Below are positions 31,250 through 43,479 of a DNA stretch of 64,000 nt, piece by piece. Source of the stretch: Liquidambar formosana (Eukaryota; Streptophyta; Magnoliopsida; Saxifragales; Altingiaceae); contig CM077821.1 in the NCBI GenBank assembly GCA_039720395.1, positions 434,001 through 498,000 of the forward strand. The letters are read 5' to 3'. Both the position numbers and the translations under genes were made by a program. The notes under the pieces are model-generated. The model did not search any database. It was given only the letters and a program-made list of their open reading frames with translations, and was not told where the DNA came from. Within the stretch, counting starts at the first letter, position 1. Each line of letters opens with the position of its first letter.

Positions 31250-32049
31250 ATGAATGATAAGAAACAAAATTAGGAATTGCATGTTGGATGCAAGACCTCA
31301 CTCATCATCAAATAGCAATTGGATAATTAGAGACATCATTGGTAGAATTTTCACTAACAATAGGATCTAAAGAAACAAAACCAACAACTTGAAAAGAGAT
31401 ATATACGTGACAAAGAGTTAAACTTATACGTCGTACTTGGTTTTCTTTTAATTATCGTTAAAATTGAGGTATGGCCGGATTGAGGCACTAACATGGAACA
31501 TATCCTTTTCTTACTGTTGACTTTAGTGGCTCTATTGAGTCACCATTTTTGACAAAGAAGACAAGCAAGCAGACAAGCTTGCAAATGGGAGCCATCATTG
31601 TTGACTAACAACTATAGTTCACTAAGATATATGGCAGGCATGCCATGCGCCATTGCTGATGCCAAATTACGCCTTGCGTTGAGAGAAAATTTTTTATACG
31701 GCCGGTGTAATGTCACAAACTAATGAGAAAGCAAAAAAGTATAATTATCAAAGTATTTTTTTGGCCTATAATCTCATTTTTCTTTACTTACATTGGCCCA
31801 TGACATTACGTGGTCGTATCACAATTATATGAAAGACTCACTCTCAATTGCATGTTTTCTAACAGATGTATTTTAGCGTGTTGCCTCCGCATACGGCATA
31901 AAAAGAGGATCACTTCTCCATTTTAAAGATGAGAAAGTCCGGGTAATGGAAATTTGTTATTCCTGAACAGACACAAGTGGTAGGTCCCACGCCTTTGTTT
32001 TTATCTGGGCATCCCAAATTCAAGCTATCCAACATTACTCTTTAAAGAT
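31250..32049. other. Non-coding spacer
   Basis: No gene or recognisable element. It contains an inverted pair around 31695-31815 (ACGGCCGGTGTAATGTCACA ... GACATTACGTGGTCGT), possibly a short degenerate MITE. Confidence 0.35.
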
Positions 32050-32059
32050 TTAGTGCTGT

Positions 32060-32243
32060 ACCAAAGAAAGTTGGCCTGAGTGGAAGGGGCTCTAATCGCT
32101 TAAGTAAAGGGTCTCGGGTTCGAACCCTTGTGGATGCAGCAAACTTTATTGGGAGAGGTTCCCGCTTCGGCGCCCGATAATACCTCGGAGGATTAGTCCT
32201 AGGCGATGTCTAGGGACACTTGGGAAACCAAAAAAAAAAAAAA
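32060..32243 (+). mobile_element. tRNA-derived SINE
   Basis: 184 bp. It has a box A-like TGGCCTGAGTGG, a box B GGTTCGAACCC (about 32119-32129), a body with CTTCGGCGCCCGATAATACC and a terminal A tail. The 10-bp target duplication TTAGTGCTGT is at 32050-32059 and 32244-32253. The acceptor and anticodon stems of a functional tRNA do not form. Confidence 0.85.
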
Positions 32244-32253
32244 TTAGTGCTGT

Positions 32254-33070
32254 GAAGAGCCACACAAAGAGAAAATGGATTGAGAAAACCCTTTTTTTTT
32301 CTTTTTTTCTGTTTTTTTTTTTTTTTTTTTTTTTTTTTTGGTACAATTGGAGGGATTCATACTCATAAACTGAGTGTTCAAAAATTAAGTGATAAAAGAT
32401 TAAAGCTAAGAGATGAAATAAGAGGGGAGAACAAAACCAGCAAACCTTCTTTCCATCGACACACCAAATAATTTAGCAGAAGATTTCATGGAAACAACTG
32501 GAAAAAACTTATCAATTTGAACTCATGACAACTGCTGAGATTCCATGGAAAAGCACCTCTCCCTTTCTTTCCCTCCCAATGTGAACTCATGACAAAAAAC
32601 GGCTGTTAGCTTAAACGTAACGATGCAGAGCTTTTGGGACCCGTCGGTTTTAGGCTAGGCTTTTAAGCCCTTTAAATTAAGCCCAGACTAAAAAAATTAT
32701 GCTTTATTAACACCATCTTTTTTCCATTTTTCCTCTTTTAATCGTGAAAATGCAAGCTTGGATCACATTAGTATATGTAATCAATTCTTTTAATTTGGAA
32801 TACTCACGTAATTTAATCAAGCATCAATCTTGCTAATTTTATCAAGCCTAGCCAGGCTTGAGTCAGCATACTCATGGCTAATTTCAGTACCTTGCCCTGC
32901 TTATCGAGCTTGACTCATGGGCCATGGACTAGTCGTTTATTTGGACCACAAGCTAACGGTAGGTGGTAGGTCATTTTCTTATACGGTTCTTTTTGTAATA
33001 CACTTCCAAAAGGAAAATTCTGGGAACCTGCATTCTATACACATGGGCCATGGGTGTAGGAAAATGCCTG
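32254..33070. repeat. TNL 5'-flank relic plus upstream module
   Basis: Long T tracts (32291-32339). Then 32440-32540 (AACAAAACCAGCAAACCTTC, AGATTTCATGGAAACAACTG, GAACTCATGACAA) aligns with the TNL 5' flank at 16330-16470. The upstream module (GGGCCATGGACTAGTCG, GGTAGGTGGTAGGTCATTTT) follows at 32840-33010. No TIR exon remains. Confidence 0.5.
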
Positions 33071-33496
33071 TCGGGTGGCCATTGCAACCACTCAACTTTA
33101 TTTGTGAACTTTTTTTTTTTTCTTCACTTTTCAAGGTTTTATGAAAAATATAAAAAGGTTCTTATGAAAACCTGCCACATGGTCCACTAAAAAACATTAG
33201 TTTGAACAATTTTGCAAAAGAAAATTTTTTCAAAATATGTTATTTAAGAGGACTTTTTGGCTATTTACAATCTTTATTACATTTTTACATAAACAAAAAT
33301 TATAAATGGCTAAAAAGTCCACTTAAACGACATATTTTGGAAAAACTTTCTTTTACAAAGTTGTTCAAAATAATGTTTTCTAGTGGACATTATGGCTAGT
33401 TTTCATGAACACCTTTGATATTTTTCATAAAACCTTGAGAAGCTTAAAATAAAAGAGGTGTGCAAATAAAGTTGAGGGGTCGCAATAGCCGCCCTC
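33071..33496. mobile_element. Foldback MITE, Mutator-type target duplication
   Basis: The two halves are inverted copies (TCAAGGTTTTATGAAAAATA on the left; its complement near 33410-33435 on the right). The ends are GGGTGGCCATTGCAACC versus reversed GGGCGGCTATTGCGACC. Flanks AAATGCCTG and AAATGCCTA fit a 9-bp duplication. Same family as 35481-35889. Confidence 0.7.
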
Positions 33497-33519
33497 AAAT
33501 GCCTAACGCATGGGCCAAT

Positions 33520-34278
33520 GAATTTGATCTTCCTTATAATTATAGAGCAAAGTAAATACAAAATAACAATGTAACATGATACCTTATTATATCAAACGAT
33601 AACAGCGACCTATCTCACCTAAGGAATTGGACCAAGCTCAATTTTGACTTTTGAGGGACTCTGGGCTGGTAATCTGGGTGGAGCAGAAATTTGTGCTGCT
33701 CTGAGAAATGATGATGGTTTGTTTATGCTAGTTTTCAATGTATAGAGGAAAGCATACAGTTTACTATAGCAGAAGCTATGGCATGATCGATGGCAATCCA
33801 CGAAGACGTAGAGAAACCTAGTGAAAGCAAGTGACTACGAGATACTTGAATGAACTTATTAAGCATGAATACAGAAAAGCAAATCACATATAATGTTTTA
33901 TCAAGCATCAATCTTGCTAATTTTATCAAGCCTAGCCAAAGTCAGCATAGTCATGGCTAATTTCAATACCTGGCCTTGCTGATCGAGCTTGACTCACGGG
34001 CTATGGACCAGTTGATTATTTGGACTACAAGGTAACGATAGGTGATAGGTCATTTTCTTTTGGGGTTCTTTTTGCAACCCACTTCCAAAAGGAAAATTCT
34101 GGGAACCCGCATACTATACTCATGGTCCATGGGTGTAGGAAAATGCTTGACGCATGGGCCATGGCTTAATTGTTTAGACTTTAGACTGGAAGATAAGGTT
34201 TGGATATTGCAACCCTTCAAGTTATCTCCTCACCCCACTAATTTTAATTTTTTAAAAATTTTATAAAAATATAAAGAG
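33520..34278. repeat. Isolated copy of the TNL 3'-flank and upstream modules
   Basis: 33520-33840 is the RNase H-relic module (ATTTGATCTTCCTTATAATT, ATAGCAGAAGCTATGGCAT). 33900-34150 is the upstream module (GGGCTATGGACCAGTTG, GATAGGTGATAGGTCATTTT). The two are fused with nothing of the TNL coding sequence between them, as if a TNL had been lost by recombination. Confidence 0.55.
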
Positions 34279-34440
34279 AAAGTTGTGCTCTTTCTTGATA
34301 CTGAGAAAGTTGTATTTTGGATTCCTTGGATTCAAGCATCAATCTACAAATTTTAGGCTTGCCTTGGATTCCTTCCCTGTCTTTAACTTTAAAGAGAAAG
34401 TTGTGCTCTTTCTTGATACTGAGAAGATGTAGCACTTACC
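34279..34440. repeat. Direct duplication of a 32-bp segment
   Basis: GAGAAAGTTGTGCTCTTTCT is found at about 34279 and 34393, followed in both by TGATACTGAGAA. It is a local duplication of about 113 bp in non-coding DNA. Confidence 0.6.
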
Positions 34441-35471
34441 CCCACCCCACCCCACCCCACCCAACGTCCCACCCCACCCAAAAAAAAAAAAATGAGAAAA
34501 AAAAAAGAACTTTAGTTAGTTTCAAAGTGTTGACTACCTCGATTTGATGATATCCGTGCGTGCAATCCTACTTAGTGGAGAAAATTTTGATTTATTGGAG
34601 AGTTTGTAGCTAGCTGTGTGCATGAATATTTGCTAGTATCGAGCAATACATCTAGAAAGTAAAATTCATGAAATTAATCATGAAGCAAGAACACGATTAA
34701 TTGCTAATTCACTTGAAGGAGTCCTACCTATTTACAACTGTTGGAATATTTTTATTTTTGTAATGTTTAATTTTTTGGTAATTTAGGGCTTCACTTTCTG
34801 ATTTTTAATAAGTTTTAGGATTTTAATAGATAGTCAAATCTGCATCTTACAGAATACTAGACTAGGTATGGTTAGTTTTAAAAGGTTTCTAATTGTCATT
34901 TGGGTTTTATAGAGCCTAAAATTTTTTGACTATATTATTTCATTCACATTTTTGCACTCATCTATATATGACAGTTTCTCTTTATTTCATGTTGGCACAC
35001 ACATATTTGCTTTCATCTATACACTTATGATACATAAAATGAGTGGTAAAGATGGATGATAAAACATGGATGAAATAATATTTTTTTTTTAACAATAAGG
35101 AAAAAGGCTTTATCAATGGGAAAACTCTCTCTCTTCCAACTTTATTACACCTCTATGGCATTGGTTGTGACCGGTGGTGGCATTAATGGATAATAAAAAT
35201 CTCCAACCATATTGGGCAGATCGTACAATCATTTCTTAAAGCGTCCAACAAACGTAAGCACTTCTTTGTTTTTATGATTTGGATCCCACACTTTTAATGA
35301 TGTTATCAACCTCAGTATTCCGCTGGCCTATTGGGCCGCCCTATTGGGACCAAAGTTGTGTTCTACAATGGGACAAACATTTAAAAAACTTGATTTAAGC
35401 TATTGGAGAATCGTGTTAAGTGCTATTTTGCATTATCATAAAAACAGAATTGTGTGATGTTTTTGTGGCAT
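34441..35471. other. Non-coding AT-rich spacer
   Basis: Starts with a C/A-rich run (CCCACCCCACCCCACC, 34441-34480). No gene or element recognised. Confidence 0.4.
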
Positions 35472-35480
35472 ATTTCTGTA

Positions 35481-35889
35481 GGGGGCCTCTATTGGCACCC
35501 CAAGACTTCCTTTTTAACCCCCATTTACTTTACATTTTAAGGTTTTATGAAAAAAATAAAAGGTTTTCATAAAAACTGATCATGTAATCAATCTACTATA
35601 AAACATCATTTTGAATAATTTTGAAGAAGAAAGTTTTTCAAAAATCTATCATTTAAATAGACTTTGTAGCCATTTATATAACAAAGACTGTAAATTGCCA
35701 AAAATTTCACTGAAACGATAGATTTTGAAAAAACTTTTTTCTACAAAGTTGTTCAAAATGATGTTTTTTATTGAATAGTGCGTCCCGCTTATTTTTTTTT
35801 TTTAAAAACCTTTTATATTTTTCATAAAACCTTAATGTAAAATAAGTGAGAGATGAAAAGCAAGCCTTTGGATGCCAATAGAGACCCCC
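35481..35889. mobile_element. Complete foldback MITE with 9-bp target duplication
   Basis: 409 bp made of two inverted arms. Ends: GGGGGCCTCTATTGGCACCC versus reversed GGGGGTCTCTATTGGCATCC. The target duplication ATTTCTGTA is at 35472-35480 and 35890-35898. The 9-bp size suggests a Mutator-related mobiliser. Partial relatives lie at 10516-10612, 33071-33496, about 36250-36440 and 63928-64000. Confidence 0.8.
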
Positions 35890-35898
35890 ATTTCTGTA

Positions 35899-36249
35899 TT
35901 ATAGGCACTAAAAAATGCCATAGGCCCAATAATCCATAAACCCTGTTCATAAAGGCCCAAAAAGATATAGCTATATATATTGATATTTGAACAACTAATT
36001 TTTTGAGCCTAAATAGGCTCCAAAAATCTCTTTTTCTACATTTCAACTCACAAAATATGAATTGCAATAACTTCGTACCAATCCTGAAGACAACATCTAA
36101 AAAAAGCCATACATGCTCATAGGTGTTCATAGGCCCAAAAAATAAAAAATAAATCATATAATTATCAAAACATGAGAATAACATAATTGTCTTCTTATGC
36201 TCATAGGCCCAAATCCAGAGCTCATTGCTCTCCACAACTGCACCCCAGC
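35899..36249. other. Non-coding spacer with a spurious open frame
   Basis: A 176-aa minus-strand reading spans 35822-36352 but begins inside a MITE relic and ends inside another. It has no recognisable domain and is not accepted as a gene. Confidence 0.4.
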
Positions 36250-36440
36250 TTCTTACAAAATATTGATTTAAAAAGTTAAAGAATAAATTTTGAGAAAGCT
36301 TTATTTTACATAATTGCTCAAAATGATGTTTTCTAATAAACAACCTAACCAATTTTCATAAAAACATTTTATATTCTTCTTAAACCTTGAAAAATTAAAA
36401 TTATTGGGGTAGACAAATAAAATTGAAGGGTTGCAATAAC
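36250..36440. mobile_element. Half of a foldback MITE
   Basis: Right arm only: TTTACATAATTGCTCAAAAT, GATGTTTTCT, then TTCATAAAAACATTTTATAT and AATAAAATTGAAGGGTTGCA, matching the right arm of 33071-33496. The left arm was not found. Confidence 0.5.
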
Positions 36441-39400
36441 CAGTCCGATACTAGAATCTAAATCAAATCATTTCTCATATGGGCCTGCCCCAGATTTTTT
36501 ATTCAAATGGTCTGAGATACTATTCTAGGGTTAGCCCATCGATATATAAATCCTTCTATACCCTTGGGCTTTACGTACCTAGCCCACCTTGGAGTCAAAT
36601 CCCACCCCCCCCAAAAAAAAGAAAAGAAAAAAAAAAAAGGGAGAAACAGAAAACCATTAGAGTGTGTATTTCCTTTTGTTTTTCCTCTTTCATCATAAAA
36701 ATAGAAAACTATTAGAGTGATGGAAGGGGGCTTGTAAGAAGCATAATATATTCATTTTTTTGGAGTGTAGAGTGACATTATTGGGGAACATGGCAAGCAA
36801 AATTAACAAAGAAGTGTCCCCACTTTCCCACCGTCTGCTGAAAGCAAGGACTTGTATTGAGAGTATGTGTATTATTGTTTCTCTAGCTTTCTTCACTGTA
36901 ATAAGTGAAATTTGATTATAGTCTATTGCCTTTCTTCACTCACCCCCACTATATCATGTCTGGTTTGCTCATCAAAAAGACAAAAGGGCACACTTGAAAT
37001 CCATTGTTGGGACTTGGGGACTTCTCATCTAGGGAATATACTACAAACATACAAGCACAAACACCCATGACTCCCCTCTTCTCCTCTCACTCTCTTAAGC
37101 CCATATTATATATGCATTGGACCATAGGGGTTTGTGTGTGCTTTGGATGCTTTGATTTAAAAACTCTGTCCCTCTCTCTCATGATATAGGATGTTGACCA
37201 TTTTAAGTGTGAGAATGTGATTTACCAAAGAAAACAAAAGGAAAGTTACAAAAGAAGTATGAGAATATGTTTACAATACTCTTTTTTAAGGGTTGAACAC
37301 ATCTTTCAATTGTGGGTTTTTTTTTTTTTTTTTTTGATAAATACTTTCAATTGGTTGACATTCTCAACATTTGAGTCACAAGACCACCAAATAATTTATA
37401 ATGCCATATACGACTAAAACGGATAATAAAAATACCATTTCGAGACGATAATTTCAAGGTATTCATAGCCCAATCGATATGTGTTTGAATAGCAAGAGCA
37501 ATGGATGAAAAGGGTTGACTCATCAGTGATCAGGGTGAGAACAGTTTATAACAAAAGCTTCTTTGTCTTGATTACTCACCGTGGATTTTCCATTTGGGCA
37601 TGATGGTGGGTAAATTGGAGCAAAGAATTTTGCATTTGCCATGAGCTTTTTGGATTTCCTTCTGATGATGACATATTTGACCACTTTAGAGGGGAATTAT
37701 GGGATAACATTGTTCATCAACCGATTGGCATATTCAAATTTGATTTGTGGTATGAAATTCATCCAGTGGTGATAAGAATGTGAGAAAAGCCTGACTTAGT
37801 AACCTCAATGAATTATTAGTAACCTCAATGAATTATTTATCTCAAATCATGTCAATTTGATCTTTTAAAATCTGAGCTGAATATATAATATAATGTGCCG
37901 ATCATAAAATAATATGTACAGTACTCTTTTTTAGCTCAATTAAATTTAGTTTTAGAGGAAACATTAGGTGTCTATTTAAAAAATGGTTTTTTTTTTTTTT
38001 TTTTTTTTTTTTTTGCCATATGATAGAAGAAATACTCTATGTCATCCGAAACCTCATTGCACCCTTCATTTAATGCATTGGTTGGACGACGTTAATGTTT
38101 TGCTTGCAAGCTTGTACAAAAAATGGGGGCCAATGGTGATAGATTATGGTATACAAAGATTTTATTCGAACAAAATATTAAAAAAGGAAAAAGAAAAGAT
38201 TAAAGATAAAATATATTTAAAAATTAGGAAAATAAAAGAAAAAGAGGATCTAAAATGTGAGTTTTGAGGCATGTGGCTTTATTGATATCTTCATTTAACT
38301 CATTACACTTGAACTCTTCAATAATACCTCATCAAAGCATATGAGAAAATATGACTTAAATTTGATTTTAGCAATATAATTTGCTAAATAGAAAATATGA
38401 CTTTACTATGAGGAATGTTTGTTTTGTAGATGGTAGTACCCGTCCTTTTATTTTTATTTTTATTTTTTATTTTTAGATGGCAATGCTTGTCCTTAGTTTT
38501 TTTTTTTTTTTTTTTTAAGTTTTTTTTTTCTTACTCTGTCTTCTGTTTTGATTTTTTTTTTTAATTTTTTTTTTCTTACTCTGTCTTTTGTTTTGATTTT
38601 TATTATTATTATTTTTGTTTTGTTTTTGTTGGTTTACTTGGCAAAAAAAAGAAGAAGTTGTTGATCCTCTAAATTTTTTTAAAAAAATGATAAATAAAAT
38701 AGTTTTATTTTAAAAACAATAATTTGATTTAAAAAATATGAAAATGTATAAAAATTAATAAAATTGAATAGAAAAATAAAAATACATAGAAAATATGAAA
38801 ATATTTTTTAAAGAAATCCCATAAAATAAAGGGCACTTGCTCAAGAAAAATCCTATAATTTAATTAAAACCTTTAACTCCACCTAATTTTTTCGAAATAC
38901 TTAACCAACTAATTTTTTTTAATTTTTTGACAATTACTGGTTTGTAAATACCTTTTCTTTTTTTTTTTTCTTTTCAGATTTCCAAGTTCATAGAATGGGC
39001 TAATTCTATAGAATGCGCTCCTTAAAGCTGACATGATATGCCAAAATTTTCCCTAGATTTTTGCCAGAAGGCTGCAATAATGCCTGTCTGTCACTTTACA
39101 CCTTTTAGGGTAAAAAGGTCAAAACATCCGTTCCAAAGTCAACTTAAGGAAAGCTTCTGATTGACAATTCACCACCGACCTTTTTACCATGTACTATTGT
39201 ACCATCCAATATCCCAATGGACGACAGCCTATTGCCCTATTGCCTATTGGCGGTCACCAAACACCGGCGTTCAGGCTTTCCCTAACAGGCGCTTGACTTT
39301 GTTTGGCTGCAAAACGAGATTCCCTATAATACTGTAGCCAATTGTTTAGGCAAACAGAAAATCCATCAACAGCAATTACCCAAAAAAATCCATCAACAGC

Positions 39401-39946
39401 CACTAATCAGGTTTATTCTAAACGTAATTAATATGAAACCGAACTAAATTTACACGTATTTTAAGGAATTAATCATATTAAAATTGAAAATGACTGTTTT
39501 TAAGGAGGGAAAAGAGTTAATAGAGCAAATGATGAGGGCTCCGAGTTTACCTCATGTTAGAAAAAAAAACAAAGAATGTAAAGATTCAAATCAAAGTTAC
39601 GTTCACATTTGATGTTGTACACCTCTCTTTTTTTTCTTTTTTTTTTTAAGTAGAAAGGGCGGACGGGTGACCAACGATAGCAATCTTCTGAATCATTATC
39701 ATCAAAAATTTTTACCTACTGAAGAATGTCCGATGAGTCATAACTACTTAACCCAAAGGGTAAGCCCGTCACCCCAGCTCCACTAAAGGTCTTAGTGGTC
39801 TCACAACTAGTCAAAATGAAAAAGAATCCAAAAAAAACGCCACGTCTTGAACCGCAACTACCTGATAACCAAAGTTTTCACCACTAAAATTAGCACCCTT
39901 GGTGGTCCATTTGATGTTGTACCCAGCAGGATATCCAAGCACGTCA
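36441..39946. other. AT-rich non-coding region with long T tracts
   Basis: No gene. T tracts at 37318-37335, 37986-38014 and 38498-38580; purine-rich AAAGAAAAG runs near 36616-36640 and 38185-38250. 38498-38580 holds a tandem pair of about 60 bp (TTTTTTCTTACTCTGTCTTC / TTTTTTCTTACTCTGTCTTT). Short open frames here are T-tract artefacts. Confidence 0.45.
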
Positions 39947-39961
39947 AAGTTGCCCCACATA

Positions 39962-40203
39962 TGTGCTGACTTCTCCACACAGAGTTCAGTATACTTTGAG
40001 GGAAGGTAACAAATATGCTGACTTCCTTGCCAAGGAGGGTCATAAGGTTGGTAGATTGTCGTTTAATTTGTAAGTTCTTGAGTCTCTCCCATCTAGGATT
40101 TGTTATTTCCTGTTTGCAGATTTAGTGGGGCGTTTAAACCCTCAAGTTCTAGCTTTCAATAAAATCCATTGCAAAAAAAAAAAGAAAAAAAGAAAGAAAG
40201 AGG
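39962..40203 (+). mobile_element. 5'-truncated LINE 3' end
   Basis: The plus strand encodes the end of a LINE RNase H (YTLREGNKYADFLAKEGHKVG), then a 3' UTR and an A-rich tail (40172-40203). The 15-bp target duplication AAGTTGCCCCACATA is at 39947-39961 and 40204-40218. Short truncated insertions like this are typical of LINE retroposition. Confidence 0.85.
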
Positions 40204-40218
40204 AAGTTGCCCCACATA

Positions 40219-42502
40219 AACCAACCAGTCAACTTATTAATTATTAAATTCAAAAATATTTAAAAACTAAAAATTTGTAGATTAATTAATAGTGATAATT
40301 ATGTAACAAAAAATAATCAAACATAATTGGGATGAAAGCTACATAGAGCTACACCTCAATGCCCCTTCCCCAACTTCAAGGTTGGCATGAAAGCTATATA
40401 AAATCACGTAGAAAATTAAATAGGGGTAATGTTATTCTAAGGTGATAGCAGTCTTTGAATAAACTTTTAGACGATTAAGATTGAAAAATCAAAAGATTAT
40501 CAATGAAGTCATTTTAGATTTTTAATAGCATTTTTTTTATCTTTCAATTTTAATCGCCCAAAAGGCCATCTAAAAACTCTCCATCACCTCAACCCGGTGT
40601 TAGAGTTTTAACAACGGAACACACGGAATCCTAACTCATGTAATAACTCTCACTTGGACTGAGAGCATTACCTTGGTGTACCCTACATGTAAATTACACG
40701 TGGCCCCACCTCCTCATCTATGATGATCTCCACCCTTTAATTCGATGAATACATCGTACGTACATTTATGGCCACCGAATGTGGACCCCCATGGTTTACC
40801 TTGTTTGTATCTCAGCCCTCAGCGGCTAATGCGCGTGATCTTTTTGGGAATTTGATAAGATTTAATCTAATCTAACCATGCAGTCAATAGAAAGTGACTA
40901 AACAACCTACTCCTTTTTCACAAAGATAAGTCGTTTTTGTAATTTTGCTTGTTAAAAAATGTTAGACCATTTTAAAAGGTTAAATCATATATTTTTTTGG
41001 ATGTTCTTATACAACCTTTTCTTATCTTAAAAATTACTTTTCACACCATGCAATAACAATTAGTAAAAGAAGATACTTTTGGAAATATGGAATTTAATAA
41101 ATGAGAAGTCAATGCAATGATAATTTTTCTTAAACTGCGTGTTTTGTCAAACTAGGTCTATCTTTGTGGGACAGAGGGACTTTATTCAATACGTTTTAAA
41201 TTGTTTGAACCATTTTTGCTAAGACTTATATTAAGGTAGTTATTTAATATATTGTCATATGATTTATTAATTTTAATTTTTTTAAATTTTATCCTCTTAT
41301 TTTATTTTGAATTATAGTTAGTGTAATTGTAATTTTAAATAAAAGGAGCACATTGAAAAAATAAAATAACTTTTGTCTTGAGTAACAAATATCTTGGGAC
41401 TTCCTAGAATAAAAATTATTATCAAACAAAGTAGGATAAAGGAAGTAATAAGTTCCAAAAAAAAAAAAAAAATGAAAAAATGAAGAAAGAAGATGTATAT
41501 AAGCACCTACGTTCATGTATCAAATATGTGTAGGAGTTTATTTCAGCTTAATTTGGTTCGATTTGAGGTTAAAGTAAAATCGAGTCCATTTAAGTTGGTT
41601 ATAAAAAAAATTACATTTGAATCGTACAAGTTTGGATTGATTTGGTTCGGTTTAATTTGACTTTTGATTTGATAATATTTACAGTAATAAGCTTGCTTCC
41701 TAAGTCATAAAAGTATTTATTTTGGTAAAAAATTCTAAATTTAATAATTTATGAATACAAACAAAACCATAAAAATAAGAGAAAAATATATACAAATTAC
41801 AAACATACTCAAAAAATAAATATAACCATAAATATGATTAAAAAACCATTAATATAACAATAAGAATGCTAAAGCAGCTTATGAGATTTTCTTTAATTTT
41901 TTATTTTCATTTAATGGTTAAACCAACGTCAACTAAAAAGTGGCATTTTGATGAGGTTTAAAAAAAATATGTCGCATTTTTGGTAGATTCTATTTTCGGG
42001 TGGGTTCAATACTTGAATCAGCCCCACTTGAAAATCAAACAAACCTATTCGGTTCTACCAAAACAAAAATGAAGTTAAACCTCCTTAAATAAATAAAATA
42101 TACTCTGTAAAAATGTTTACTTAATTAACCGGGCCTTGTGTAGAAATGCAAATTACGGCAATTGATTATGAGGGTTTGGACCTCCACATTTAATTATCTT
42201 TGTATAATCAACAACTAAAATTTGCCTTAGGTCTATTAATTTTTGCTTAGCACATTGTTAATTAAAAATCATTATTATTATTATTATTATTATTTTTTAT
42301 ATAAAAAAGTTCAAATGCTTTGCACCTGATTAATCTCTTTGACACCTATAATTTTTCTCGTCCCATGCTCTGTTGAATTACAGGACAATAATAATTTCTG
42401 CTAAACACTCGTTAATCAGAAATCACTATACATAACACATGTAAACAGAGTATTATTATTTTAATTTATCCTTAGCAAAAAATATATATATATATATATA
42501 TA
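40219..42502. other. AT-rich non-coding spacer
   Basis: No gene or clear element. Contains (TTA)n at about 42277-42290 and (TA)n at 42483-42500 next to the hairpin element. Confidence 0.4.
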
Positions 42503-42876
42503 CAGAGGTGATCCCATCAGCACGTGCTGATGTAAGTTACATCAGCACTATGCATTAGGGGTTGTACCCCTTGCATTGATTCAATGCACCTCACATCTCA
42601 CTAATGCACAAGGTACAACTCCCAGTGCAGGTTTTGATATAAGTTATATCAGCACGTGCTTACCTGATCATCATCCTATATATATATATATATATATATC
42701 ACGGATAATGATCAGGTAAGCACGTGCTGATATAACTTATATTAAAACCTGCATTGGGAGTTGTACCTTATGCATTAGTGGGATGTGAGGTGCATTGAAT
42801 CAATGCAAGGGGTACAACCCCCAATGCATAGTGCTGATGTAATTTATATCAGCACGTGCTGATGGGATCACCTCTG
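42503..42876. mobile_element. 374-bp near-perfect hairpin MITE flanked by TA
   Basis: Two arms of about 175 bp are reverse complements with only a few mismatches. Both ends read CAGAGGTGATCCCATCAGCA, and a (TA)n loop lies near 42680-42700. TA flanks each end (42501-42502, 42877-42878). The 14-bp palindrome TCAGCACGTGCTGA lies near each end, and AGCACGTGC-type cores containing CACGTG recur near the loop. It encodes nothing. A transcript through it would fold into one long hairpin. Confidence 0.8.
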
Positions 42877-42878
42877 TA

Positions 42879-43263
42879 TATATCACTCCCTATTTTAAGT
42901 CTGCAAGTCTGCAAGCGAGTCGTGGAAAAGAGTTCCCACGTTGGCACGTGCGAAGTAGACTTTTGTCTCCTTTCTCCGACTCTGGTCTTCACTTGGGACA
43001 TTTATGATTTAACTCACGGATATCCTTTGATTCCCCTTCTCTATATTTGGCGTACTCATTTTTCATCTTTTGCCATGGTACCCTTACTACACAAATATTT
43101 TCATTTACTCCCTTAGTGGTAGAGGACAATGCTTGGCCTAGGGCTGTATGGTAGCCTAGTAGGAGTCTAAAAGTGGTTTAACTAGCTGCCTTTATAAAAG
43201 TCATTTTCTAATCAAAACATTGCCTAGAATAGTTCATTGGTTACTAGAGTTGTTGCAATTTAA
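42879..43263. other. Non-coding spacer
   Basis: An 86-codon plus-strand frame spans 42856-43116 but starts inside the hairpin and matches nothing I know. No gene called. Confidence 0.4.
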
Positions 43264-43479
43264 ACCATGTTTGTATAGTTGGAATAAAATAAGTGGAAAT
43301 CAAATCTAATTTTATATTTAAAATAATTTGGAATGGAATGAGATTGAAATAAACGTTTTGGATTGAATATCATTACAATTTGTTACTATTGTTTGATTTC
43401 ATTCCCATGTAATTATATCATCCAAACATGTTTGGAATGAATTGGAATGTGATTCCATTCCAAGCAAACAAACATGACC
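43264..43479. mobile_element. Short inverted-repeat MITE (CCATGTTTGT family)
   Basis: Ends AACCATGTTTGTATAGTTGG and reversed GGTCATGTTTGTTTGCTTGG, with internal GGAATGGAAT repeats in inverted arrangement. Same family as 9458-9660. Boundaries are approximate. Confidence 0.6.

Noticed and set aside
32110..32135. tRNA gene suggested by GGTTCGAACCC
   Set aside because: No acceptor or anticodon stems; the 10-bp target duplication and A tail show a SINE.
35822..36352. 176-aa minus-strand open frame
   Set aside because: It starts within one foldback MITE and ends within another MITE half, has no domain, and its composition follows the AT-rich DNA.
42856..43116. 86-aa plus-strand frame next to the hairpin
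   Set aside because: Start lies in the hairpin arm and the product is unlike any family I recognise.
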